64,000 bases of DNA from positions 1 to 64,000 of the forward strand of contig CAZGJA010000024.1 in assembly GCA_964526695.1 (NCBI GenBank), given 5' to 3'. This DNA is from JABWBH01 sp964526695. Lineage in GTDB: Bacteria > Planctomycetota > Phycisphaerae > UBA1845. The notes below the pieces were generated by a model, which was given only the letters and a program-made list of their open reading frames with translations, did no database searches and was not told where the DNA came from. A program made the translations under genes and the position numbers. Shown one piece after another: positions 9,950-16,624 of this stretch (position 1 is the first letter of the stretch; each line of letters begins with the position of its first letter).

Positions 9950-10660
9950 TCATGTTTCTTGAAGCTGTTTCCAAAATGAAGCAACGTCTTCCAGAATCTT
10001 GAGGGCGTTCTTTAGGGTGTACCCTCCCTTCCCCTTCTGCTTCACAGCCCCACTCGCCTTCAGCCAAGCGAGCGCTACATACGCCTGGTAGCTGGGCACT
10101 TCCGCGCCGTCCTGCGGGTCTTTCAGGGGGAAGAGTTCTTCGGTGGTGAAGCGGCCGGTGCGGGAGGCCTTGCGGGCGATGGCGGCGGCGAGGAGGTCCA
10201 CGACCCGGCGCGGGGCTTTGTGCTGGTATTCCTCTCGCTCCTTCTTCGACCATGAGACCTTCACGAGCGTGTCGCCCTGGCGGTGGAACTTGGGGTACTC
10301 ACCCTTGACCGGGGCGCGGCGGCGGCGGGAGGCGGCGGGGCTTCCCTCGGCGGGCCGGGAACTGCGGCGCTGCGTCATGCGCGTCCGGACGGCGGCGGAC
10401 AGGGAGTCCATTGGAGGGCTGGAGTGGCCGTTGCCGCCCGTCTGCAAGGACGGCGGAGCGGAGTGGCCGTTGCTCTCCGCGGTTGTGGCCGCCGGCTCGA
10501 CGGTCAGACGGCTGGCGAGCGCGCGGAGATCCTCCGCAAGGTCGGTGGCCAGGCGGCAGCCTTCGTAATCGCCGCAGCGCATGGCCTGGATGGACAGATC
10601 CTGAAGCCGGGTTTCGGCCTCGGATAGAACGGTTTTGGCTGTATCGCGGATATCGAGCAT
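9950..10660 (-). CDS. conserved hypothetical protein with C-terminal winged-helix-like domain
   Basis: 236 residues after a GGATAGG ribosome-binding site. The first 50 residues are helical (DTAKTVLSEAETRLQDLSIQ). Residues of about 55-115 are a Ser/Pro/Arg/Gly-rich linker. The last 120 residues look like a folded, probably DNA-binding, winged-helix domain: a short sheet (YPKFHRQGDTLVKVSWSK), then helices (RRVVDLLAAAIARKA) and ends LEDVASFWKQLQET. Codon use matches the chromosome, unlike the AT-rich ATPase gene next downstream. It is upstream of and codirectional with that gene, so it may regulate it or act with it; that is inference only. Confidence 0.65.
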   Translation of the reverse strand: MLDIRDTAKTVLSEAETRLQDLSIQAMRCGDYEGCRLATDLAEDLRALASRLTVEPAATTAESNGHSAPPSLQTGGNGHSSPPMDSLSAAVRTRMTQRRSSRPAEGSPAASRRRRAPVKGEYPKFHRQGDTLVKVSWSKKEREEYQHKAPRRVVDLLAAAIARKASRTGRFTTEELFPLKDPQDGAEVPSYQAYVALAWLKASGAVKQKGKGGYTLKNALKILEDVASFWKQLQET

Positions 10661-10880
10661 GAACCTATCCTATCCGTAAAATACAAACATGCAAGCCCCT
10701 CGGCGTCTTTTTCTTATTTTTTTTTCGCCGGGAAGCTTGGACCCGCAAAGACCCCTCCGCCCGTGCGAGCCTCCTTACCTGCCGGTAGAACCGCCTTCCG
10801 CCCCAGGGGTGGCCGGATTCTGAAGGGAGACCTCCATGCTCGCGGGCGGGAATACGTTACGTCATTCCCGTGCCGGCGGT

Positions 10881-11306
10881 TCAAGCAGGCCCCCAGCCGC
10901 CTGTCACTTGAAGTTCCAGCACGTCATTGAACACATATACGCGCTCGAACACTTCGTCGAGCGTCGCGTCGGAGCCGTTGAATCGCCGCCAGTCGGCGCG
11001 ATCGAGCGTGCCGAACACAGTATATTTGTTGCCGACGATTTCTGGATTGCTGTCCGCAAACCGGGCGTGCATCAGGGATTCAATCTCCCGCCTCCGCCCG
11101 ATGAGCAGATCGCACGGCGGGCAGTAGCGGCACGACTTGTTGAGCATGAGGAACACGGCCGGCTCGATGTGAATTGCCAGCGGAAACTTGCGGACCTTCG
11201 TCAGCCGTTCGCACTCCGGGCACTTCGTGCAGCCCACGTCGTCGTAGGGGTTGAGCATGAAGCGATGTCGAAGCCGCTCCGGGAGTTGGGTAACGCGTTT
11301 GCTCAT
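10881..11306 (-). CDS. small CxxC zinc-ribbon-like protein
   Basis: About 141 residues from the ATG beginning MSKRVTQLPERLRHRF. Two cysteine pairs, CTKCPEC and CRYCPPC, separated by about 34 residues, should bind one zinc ion or more. The motif LNPYDDVGCTKCPEC...FPLAIHIEP recurs, as I remember it, in conserved hypothetical proteins of environmental bacteria, but I know no function. An ATG 29 codons upstream exists; the added sequence is non-conserved in character. It sits between the GHKL locus and a toxin-antitoxin remnant. Confidence 0.65.
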   Translation of the reverse strand: MSKRVTQLPERLRHRFMLNPYDDVGCTKCPECERLTKVRKFPLAIHIEPAVFLMLNKSCRYCPPCDLLIGRRREIESLMHARFADSNPEIVGNKYTVFGTLDRADWRRFNGSDATLDEVFERVYVFNDVLELQVTGGWGPA

Positions 11307-11429
11307 GACGATAGCCTGCCCTCGATGTCGCGGCGCTGTCAAGCCGGGCGGGGGCGTCTCTTCCAGCCGACCCTCGCCCGCAAATCCTTGCACGTCACCG
11401 TCCGGCGGGCGTTGTAACTCGCAGGAGCG

Positions 11430-11639
11430 CTACGGTTCGACGCCGGCCGATTCCTCGTCGATCTGTCGCCGGCGGCTGGCGATGGGATCCACGAGTCTTT
11501 CGGAATGTCCCGCCTCGCGGTCGCGGAGCATCCGAATCAACGCGCCGAGATCGTAATCGCATTCGCGGGCGAGCCGGTCGCGGGCATTGCGTACACGGTC
11601 GACGACGGGATCGAGTTTCGGTTCCACGGCGTTATTCAT
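11430..11639 (-). CDS. probable antitoxin partner of a PIN-domain toxin
   Basis: 69 residues from the ATG overlapping the end of the PIN gene by eight bases (ATGAATAA), which indicates translational coupling; a start five codons further upstream is possible. The sequence VDRVRNARDRLARECDYDLGALIRMLRDRE resembles the small helical proteins that follow this class of PIN genes and usually read 'D.VR..RE.....H..D...L'. I infer it neutralises the toxin. Because the PIN gene carries a premature stop, this antitoxin may now be functionless. Confidence 0.55.
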   Translation of the reverse strand: MNNAVEPKLDPVVDRVRNARDRLARECDYDLGALIRMLRDREAGHSERLVDPIASRRRQIDEESAGVEP

Positions 11640-12114
11640 CGGCGTTCTCCCCAAGAAGCAACTGAGGCGTCAAAAAAACCGGAGTCAGCAATCCCAACCG
11701 ACGGTTGATCGTCATGATGTGCTCGACTTTGTTCTGATTGGCCAAGTGCCGGCAGTTCCATGTGAGCAGGTAGTCCACCTCCCGGACGGAAGCGCACGCA
11801 AGGTGAATGCTGTCGCCCATATGACCCCCGGGCATTACGAAATGCTCGATAACCACTCGCGCCACACCCGCGATGTCTTCGGTCAACCGGATGATCTGCA
11901 CGTCTTCGATCAACCGCAACGCTTCCTCGCGGGCAGGAAAGGAGCCTCGTTCGATCTCCGAGAGCACCGCCTACGACGTGTATAGATCGAATTCATGGCG
12001 GCGCTCGTCCCACCAGCGCCGAGTCATGTGCCGCTGAAACCGGCTGACCACGTCCTCGCGTTCCTCGAAGTACGCGCCGGGGATGGTCGTCTCGATGTAC
12101 ACGCTCTTGGGCAT
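11632..12114 (-). pseudogene. PIN-domain toxin interrupted by an in-frame stop
   Basis: From ATG at 12114 the frame reads MPKSVYIETTIPGAYF..., hits TAG at 11971-11973 after ...FDLYTS, and continues in the same frame with AVLSEIERGSF...GDSIHLACASVREVDYLLTWN to a stop at 11632. Together the two parts form one PIN-like protein of about 160 residues. The acidic residues expected for RNase activity are present on both sides of the stop (Glu8 in YIETT, Glu in LSEIERG, Asp in GDSIHL, and the downstream WNCRHL). TAG could be a one-base change from GAG or CAG. It is either a true nonsense mutation or a sequencing error. A GTG at 11967 could start a truncated protein. Confidence 0.8.
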
Positions 12115-12193
12115 CGTGTCTGACCTGATCCTCACGCGGGGCCTAGTGTTCTCCTGCGATTCGCCTTGTCCGCCAGAGGCGGCTTACGTCGGA

Positions 12194-12290
12194 TTATAGC
12201 CGATGCTCAAAATACGCCCATATGTCCTTGAGGGTGACCGTGCGGTTGAAGGCGAGGCGGCGGGGGTCACGGCCGACCGCGTCGGGCGAA
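12194..12290 (-). pseudogene. relic of the 3' end of a second glnS
   Basis: Reads in frame ...GRDPRRLAFNRTVTLKDIWAYFEHRL-stop, matching RRLVFNRTVTLKDTWAKIEKKQ at the end of the intact glnS 1.1 kb away on the same strand. DNA identity is high over the last 50 bases (for example TGTCCTTGAGNGTGAC). Upstream of about 12290 the similarity disappears. No start or catalytic region remains. Confidence 0.8.
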
Positions 12291-12328
12291 TCCGCCCCCC
12301 CGGACCCGCACGATTTCCCACATGCCCT

Positions 12329-12667
12329 TCACCGCTTCCTCGCCGTGCGACCGCAGAGCATGGCCACAATCCCCGGGCTTTGGCCGACGATCTGGATGAT
12401 GCGCAGGGATGCGTCACTGGGCTCGCGCAGGCCCTGCTCCCAGCTTTGCACCGTTCTGCGGGACACGTTCAGCGTCGCGGCGAAGACGGCCTGGGACATG
12501 CGCAGGGAGCGCCGCAGCTTGCGGACGTCGTCGGCGGCGGCCGGCGGGGGCGGTGCGGGCGCTTCGATCGTCTTGAGCGACAACTCGCCCCTGGAATAAG
12601 CGACGCTGTCCTCGAGTCCCGATTTGAGCTGGTCGAAGAGGCTGGTGGGTTTCCGTCGTTTCTTCAT
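12329..12667 (-). CDS. XRE-family antitoxin of a RelE/HigB-type module
   Basis: 112 residues. The C-terminal half is a helix-turn-helix of the XRE/HigA type (RKLRRSLRMSQAVFAATLNVSRRTVQSWEQG), followed by a short helix. The N-terminal half (MKKRRKPTSLFDQLKSGLEDSVAY) resembles the toxin-binding arm of antitoxins that are encoded after the toxin. It starts five bases after the toxin stop, so the two are one operon in toxin-antitoxin order, typical of higBA. It should bind both its toxin and the operator upstream of 13032. Confidence 0.85.
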   Translation of the reverse strand: MKKRRKPTSLFDQLKSGLEDSVAYSRGELSLKTIEAPAPPPPAAADDVRKLRRSLRMSQAVFAATLNVSRRTVQSWEQGLREPSDASLRIIQIVGQSPGIVAMLCGRTARKR

Positions 12668-12672
12668 GCACT

Positions 12673-13032
12673 TCAGATCCTGCGTTTTTTTCGAGCCTGC
12701 GCTTCACGCCGCGCCTGTTCCGCCAGGGCGCGCAAGATCGCTTTCTCGTCGGCGCTGAGATCGTCCTTGTCACCTTTACCATAGATCGCCAGCAGGTCGA
12801 TTCGCTCCGCCTCCGGGATGTGCAGATAGATAATCCGCAAACCGCCGCGTTTGCCTTTGCCGCGTTTCGCAGCGGCGAAGCGGAGCTTCCGAAGCCCGCC
12901 GCACCCCGGAATCACATCGCCCTTGTCGGGATGCGCGAGCAATTCACTTTGCAGGCGCTGGTAAGCGTCATCGTCAAGATGCTCGCGCAGGCAGGCCGTG
13001 AAGGCTCGCGATTCGACAAACGTCCTGCTCAT
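12673..13032 (-). CDS. RelE/HigB-like mRNA interferase toxin
   Basis: 119 residues. The fold is predicted from the HigB-2/RelE pattern: ESRAFTACLREHLDDDAYQRLQSELLAHPDKGDVIPGCGGLRKLRFAA...KRGGLRIIYLHIPEAERIDLLAIYGKGDKDDLSADEKAILRAL. The 'GGLRKLR', 'GGLRIIY' and 'YGKGDKDDLS' segments are hallmarks of the ribosome-dependent mRNA cleaving branch. The tail is strongly basic (ARKKRRI). It is followed five bases later by its XRE antitoxin. An 11-bp perfect palindrome lies just upstream of its ATG. Confidence 0.87.
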   Translation of the reverse strand: MSRTFVESRAFTACLREHLDDDAYQRLQSELLAHPDKGDVIPGCGGLRKLRFAAAKRGKGKRGGLRIIYLHIPEAERIDLLAIYGKGDKDDLSADEKAILRALAEQARREAQARKKRRI

Positions 13033-13036
13033 TATA

Positions 13037-13047
13037 CTACCAGGTAG
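13037..13047. promoter_or_regulatory. candidate operator of the RelE/XRE module
   Basis: CTACCAGGTAG is a perfect 5-1-5 palindrome five bases before the toxin ATG. Its position fits autorepression by the XRE antitoxin. The short length makes chance occurrence possible. Confidence 0.35.
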
Positions 13048-13074
13048 GATAGGCCAAGTCCAGGAGCCCGTGTC

Positions 13075-13338
13075 TCATGCCAAGGTGCGGCCAATCGGAG
13101 CCGCCGCGCCCGCCCCATGCAGCACATCCGGGCACAGGTCGGCCCCGTTGGGCCAGACGATCGTGCCGACCTCGGGATTGACGCGCACTTGCCGGAAGTA
13201 GGCCGGATCAGCCAGCGGCTCGAAGACGCCGTCGAAGGGGACGAGCCTGGCAATGTCCACGACGCGGCAGTCGCCGTTGTCGAACGTGAGCAAGAGGCGA
13301 AAGCCGTCAGGACATTCAACGTTCGTGACATCCACCAT
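13075..13338 (-). CDS. DUF2442 family protein
   Basis: 87 residues from the Met beginning MVDVTNVECPD; further Met codons lie just upstream. The pattern ...RLLLTFDNGDCRVVDIARLVPFDGVFEPLADPAYFRQVRVNPEVGTIVWPNGADLCPDVLH is that of DUF2442, a small beta-rich family often encoded beside DUF4160 or other toxin-antitoxin-like genes. Here no DUF4160 partner is adjacent. The function is unknown. Its presence between the RelE/XRE pair and glnS strengthens the case for an accessory patch. Confidence 0.75.
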   Translation of the reverse strand: MVDVTNVECPDGFRLLLTFDNGDCRVVDIARLVPFDGVFEPLADPAYFRQVRVNPEVGTIVWPNGADLCPDVLHGAGAAAPIGRTLA

Positions 13339-13374
13339 CATTGCGATGCCCGTCCTTCGCATGGTCTGCCTGCA

Positions 13375-15645
13375 TTATTGCTTCTTCTCAATCTTCGCCC
13401 ACGTGTCCTTGAGCGTGACGGTGCGGTTGAAGACGAGGCGGCGGGGATGGTCTCCCGGTTGCGAGGGAGCTAGAGGGCGGCCCCCCACTTGCGTGGGGGG
13501 TTCTGAAAGACCGCTTCCTGACGGGCCGGGGGAAGAACCGCTTCCTGACGGGCGCGGCTCAGTTTGGCGCGGCTCGAGTTGGGGAGCGGGATCGGCGTCC
13601 GGGTCCACGCAGAAGTAGCCGTTGCGCTCGAATTGGTAGGTTGCGCCGATCGGGGCGTCGGCGAGCGACGGTTCGACTTTTGCGTCAGTTAGAACTTCGA
13701 GCGAGTTGGGGTTCAGGCTCGATTTCCAATCTGCCGCCGCAAGAAGGCTCTCCCCCTGGCCTCTCCCGCCGGGAGGGGGGAGTGTGCCGTCCACTCGTCC
13801 CTTCGCCGTCAAGCCCTCCCCCTGCCCCCTCCCAAGAGGAGGGGGGAATGCGCCCTCCCCCTGCCCCCTCCCGGGGGGAGGGGGGAATGCGCCGGCGGCG
13901 GCACTGGCGGCAGCATCCGCGGCGGCATCGGCGACGGAGTCGGCGGCGGTCTCGGTGAACAGGTGGTCGTACAGCCGGACCTCGGCGTCGAGCGCGTGGG
14001 CGGCGCTGACCCAGTGGATCGTGCTTTTCACCTTGCGGCCGTCCGGCGCGTCGCCGCCGCGGGTGGCCGGGTCGTAGGTGCAGTGAACTTCGGTGATCTC
14101 GCCGGTCGTCGGGTCTTTGACGAAGCCGGTGCACCTGATGAGGTACGCCCAGCGGAGACGCACCTCGTTGCCGGGGAAGAGTCGCCAGTATTTCGGCGGC
14201 GGCGTTTCGCGGAAGTCGTCGCGCTCGATGTAGAGGACGCCGCTGAAGGGGACTTTGCGCGAGCCGGCGGAGGCGTCTTCCGGATTGTTGACGGCGTCGA
14301 GCCAGTCGGTGCGGCCGGGAAGATCGCGCGCGGGGACTTCGCCGCTGGGTAGTTCGCCGCTGGGTAGTTCGCCGCTGGGTAGTTCGCCGCTGGGTAGTTC
14401 GCCGCTGGGTAGTTCGCCGCTCCGCGGCGAGCGTTCGTCGCGGAGCGACGAACTACCCTTCTCGTCGCGGAGCGACGAACTACCCTGCTTCTCATCCCAA
14501 TTGGTGATGACCACCTTGAGCGGGCGCAGGACGGCCATGACGCGCGGGGCGGTTTTGTTGAGGTCGTCGCGGACGGCGTGTTCGAGGCGGGCGTACTCGA
14601 TGGTGCTCTTGAAGCGGGCGACGCCGAGGTCCGTCCAGAATCGGCGAATGGACGCGGGCGTGTAGCCGCGACGTCGCAGGCCCGCCAGCGTCGGCATGCG
14701 CGGATCGTCCCATCCACGGACGGTGCCGTCCTTCACGAGTTCGAGCAGCTTGCGTTTGCTGGTGACAATGTTCGTCAGCTCGCCGCGGGCGAACTCGATC
14801 TGCTGCGGGTGATGGATTCTTTTGCCCCACGGCCCGCTGCCGTCGTCGGTGCGACCCTCGTTGACGGCGTCGATGAACCAGTCGTAGAGCGGGCGGTGGT
14901 CTTCGAACTCGAGCGTGCAGATGGAATGCGTGATGCCCTCGATGCTGTCCTCGAAGCCGTGCGCCCAGTCGTACATGGGATAGACGCACCACTTGTCGCC
15001 GGCGTGCGGGTGCGGCGCGTGGAGGATGCGGTAGAGCACGGGGTCGCGCAGGTTGATGTTGGCGTGGGACATGTCGATCTTGGCGCGCAGGGTGCGCGAG
15101 CCGTCGGGGAACTCGCCGGCGCACATCCGTGCGAAGAGGTCGAGGTTCTCGTCGATCGCGCGGTCGCGGTACTGGCTGTTGCGCCCCGGCGAAGTCAGCG
15201 TGCCGCGATGCTCGCGCACCTGATCGCCGGTCAGATCGCAGACGAAGGCCTTGCCTTTCTTGATCAGCTCTACAGCCCACGCGAGCATCTGCTCGAAGTA
15301 GTCGGAGGCGAACAGCACGCCGGCCAGCGGATCATCCTCGCGCATGCCGGGCCAGCGGACGCCCAGCCAGCGGACGTCGCCCGCGATGGAGACAATGTAC
15401 TCCAGCTCTTCCTTGACCGGGTTGGTGTCGTCGAAGCGCAGGTTGCACGTGCCGCCGTACCTCTCCGCCAGGCCGAAGTTGAGGCAGATGGACTTGGCGT
15501 GCCCGATGTGCAGATAGCCGTTCGGCTCGGGCGGGAAGCGCGTGCAGACTCTGGGCCGCCCGTCGGGCCAAACGCCCCACTTCCGCGCGGCGTTGTCGGC
15601 TTCGATGAGGTCTTCGATGAAGTTGAGCGGACGGATGGTGTCCAT
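13375..15645 (-). CDS. glnS: glutaminyl-tRNA synthetase with repeat-derived insertions
   Basis: Charges tRNA-Gln. The start is the ATG of MDTIRPLNFIEDLIEADN; 16 upstream codons are open but not homologous. Class I signatures are intact: PPEPNGYLHIGHAKS at the N-terminus and VTSKRKL as the KMSKS equivalent, with the C-terminal beta-barrels ending FNRTVTLKDTWAKIEKK. The predicted protein has about 756 residues; GlnRS is usually near 550-570. The excess falls in three blocks: residues about 387-436 (serial SGELP units plus SSSLRDE repeats), 585-634 (PPP..GRGQGEG units) and 690-723 (Pro/Gly/Ser-rich). Each coincides exactly with DNA repeats listed separately, all in frame. The first two lie in the anticodon-binding beta-barrels, the last just before the final strand. 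The gene is probably functional because the core is undamaged. Confidence 0.95.
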   Translation of the reverse strand: MDTIRPLNFIEDLIEADNAARKWGVWPDGRPRVCTRFPPEPNGYLHIGHAKSICLNFGLAERYGGTCNLRFDDTNPVKEELEYIVSIAGDVRWLGVRWPGMREDDPLAGVLFASDYFEQMLAWAVELIKKGKAFVCDLTGDQVREHRGTLTSPGRNSQYRDRAIDENLDLFARMCAGEFPDGSRTLRAKIDMSHANINLRDPVLYRILHAPHPHAGDKWCVYPMYDWAHGFEDSIEGITHSICTLEFEDHRPLYDWFIDAVNEGRTDDGSGPWGKRIHHPQQIEFARGELTNIVTSKRKLLELVKDGTVRGWDDPRMPTLAGLRRRGYTPASIRRFWTDLGVARFKSTIEYARLEHAVRDDLNKTAPRVMAVLRPLKVVITNWDEKQGSSSLRDEKGSSSLRDERSPRSGELPSGELPSGELPSGELPSGELPSGEVPARDLPGRTDWLDAVNNPEDASAGSRKVPFSGVLYIERDDFRETPPPKYWRLFPGNEVRLRWAYLIRCTGFVKDPTTGEITEVHCTYDPATRGGDAPDGRKVKSTIHWVSAAHALDAEVRLYDHLFTETAADSVADAAADAAASAAAGAFPPPPGRGQGEGAFPPPLGRGQGEGLTAKGRVDGTLPPPGGRGQGESLLAAADWKSSLNPNSLEVLTDAKVEPSLADAPIGATYQFERNGYFCVDPDADPAPQLEPRQTEPRPSGSGSSPGPSGSGLSEPPTQVGGRPLAPSQPGDHPRRLVFNRTVTLKDTWAKIEKKQ
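13477..13575. repeat. families F and G inside glnS (C-terminal insert)
   Basis: CCCCCCACTTGCGTGGGGGG plus TTCTGA (family F, about 13482-13507) runs directly into two copies of ACCGCTTCCTGACGGGC (family G). Family G recurs at 42975-43186 between genes. The block is translated in frame as a Pro/Ser/Gly-rich stretch of GlnRS. Confidence 0.75.
13742..13890. repeat. family E hairpin repeats inside glnS (three copies)
   Basis: Three adjacent copies of a C-rich arm CCCTCCCCCTGCCCCCTCCC followed by the complementary GGGAGGGGGGA. The third is diverged (CTCTCCCCCTGGCCTCTCCC). A fourth copy lies at 47525. The block is translated in frame as repeated PPP.GRGQGE units in GlnRS. Confidence 0.85.
14338..14485. 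repeat. 15-bp tandem array with inverted copies inside glnS
   Basis: TTCGCCGCTGGGTAG repeats five times head to tail from 14338, followed by a partial unit. Two copies of the same unit in opposite orientation (AGCGACGAACTACCC, one mismatch) lie at about 14450-14485, each preceded by GTCGCGG. Unit length is a multiple of three, so GlnRS gains SGELP units without a frameshift. Not a CRISPR array: there are no spacers. Confidence 0.9.
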
Positions 15646-15779
15646 GCGGAGGAGTTTACATGCAGCCTGAATCGTCGCTACTCCGGCGGTCAACGCTTGT
15701 CAGGGGATGAGGCGGGAGGGAAGGGACGAGCGTGTGTGGATGGCCTCGTCCATTTGAATCGCGCGCGAGCGACGGATAG

Positions 15780-16106
15780 GATCAGACGGCGGACATTCTG
15801 ACCCGAATCAAGCGCCTCGTCGTCAGCGGGTAATATCGCTTCTCGCGCAAAGCCCTCGACGAACTGGAAGCGGATGACCTTGAAGCGCAAGATGCCGTGG
15901 AGGCCGTGCTGAACGCACAAACGATCTCGAAGGTGCTCCGATCGACTAGCTCACGAAGGACATCGCCGCGCGAAAAGCTGTATGTCATTGAAGCCTTCAA
16001 CTACGGCGAAACGCTCCTCTACACGAAGGGGAAAATCACCAGGCAAACGGGTGAGGAGCTCTGCTATTTCTTCGTCTCGTCGAAGCGGAGTCAGTTCACC
16101 GATTGA
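15780..16106 (+). pseudogene. decayed DUF4258-like toxin-type gene
   Basis: The frame reads ...ADILTRIKRLVVSG, then TAA (15831-15833), then YRFSRKALDELEADDLEAQDAVEAVLNAQTISKVLRS...EKLYVIEAFNYGETLLYTKGKITR...CYFFVSSKRSQFTD. The part after TAA resembles small proteins that pair with YgiT-type zinc-finger antitoxins, and the stop replaces a likely lysine (SGKYRFS). A GTG at 15897 could still give a 69-residue fragment. No good start precedes the stop. It is followed immediately by the YgiT remnant. Confidence 0.65.
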
Positions 16107-16107
16107 G

Positions 16108-16296
16108 CTGGCCCCGATACGGTCGTGCCCCACATGCGGGTCACGACGCGTCAAACGCAAGAGGATTGCGTTTGCTTTGCGGACGGGCAAGACCGTGGAC
16201 GTCGAGGCCGATGTGTGCACCGAATGCGGCGAACAGGTCTTCGATCCCCCTGCCGTCCGGGTCATCAGCCGCGCTCGACGAAGTTCACAGGCCTAA
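16108..16296 (+). pseudogene. YgiT-type zinc-finger antitoxin, start codon lost
   Basis: About 62 codons with two zinc-binding CxxC pairs (CPTCGSRRVKRKRIAFALR... CTECGEQVF) and the DPPAVRVI segment typical of the MqsA/YgiT N-terminal domain. The natural start position has CTG (16108-16110: LAPIRSCPTCG) and no upstream ATG or GTG is in frame close by. The helix-turn-helix half of longer YgiT proteins is absent, which is normal for the short class. It could still be made if CTG is used. Confidence 0.6.
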
Positions 16297-16471
16297 CCTC
16301 AACGGCACGTCGAGGCCATGTGTCCCAGTGCTCTGGCGCGATTACCGCCGGCAGGTCGTCGTCAATCTCGAACTTCATAGATTCGCAATCGGCAGGATGC
16401 TCTCCTCGCGAGCCGGCTCCGTCGCGTAGTCGTTCGCGCAATCCGCTCGTTCTGAACGGGCAACGCACCTC

Positions 16472-16551
16472 CGCGCGGGGTTGTCGGCTTCGATGATTTC
16501 TTCGATGAAGCTGAGAGGACGACGGGTCGATCGCGAATCTACAGGTTCCAT
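16472..16551 (-). pseudogene. relic of the 5' end of a second glnS
   Basis: From ATG at 16551 the frame reads MEPVDSRSTRRPLSFIEEIIEADNPARR, matching MDTIRPLNFIEDLIEADNAARK at the start of intact glnS 0.9 kb away on the same strand. DNA is nearly identical over GTTGTCGGCTTCGATGA and TCTTCGATGAAG. Similarity ends at about 16472, before the HIGH motif. Confidence 0.75.
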
Positions 16552-16624
16552 CAGGCAGCGAAAGAGCCCTGGGTTGGGGCCGCAGTAGAGAACGACGTCC
16601 CCCCAAGCATGAACGTGAGTGCCG

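Noticed and set aside
13035..13040. Perfect TATAAT on the minus strand at the RelE gene start
   Set aside because: It overlaps the ATG, so transcription from it would start inside or after the start codon; the nearest -35 spacing is also poor.
14338..14485. Tandem array considered as a CRISPR array
   Set aside because: Units are contiguous 15-mers with no unique spacers and lie inside a coding sequence; no cas genes are present.
14578..15801. 407-codon frame opposite the N-terminal part of glnS
   Set aside because: Shadow of GlnRS; no start signal or domain.
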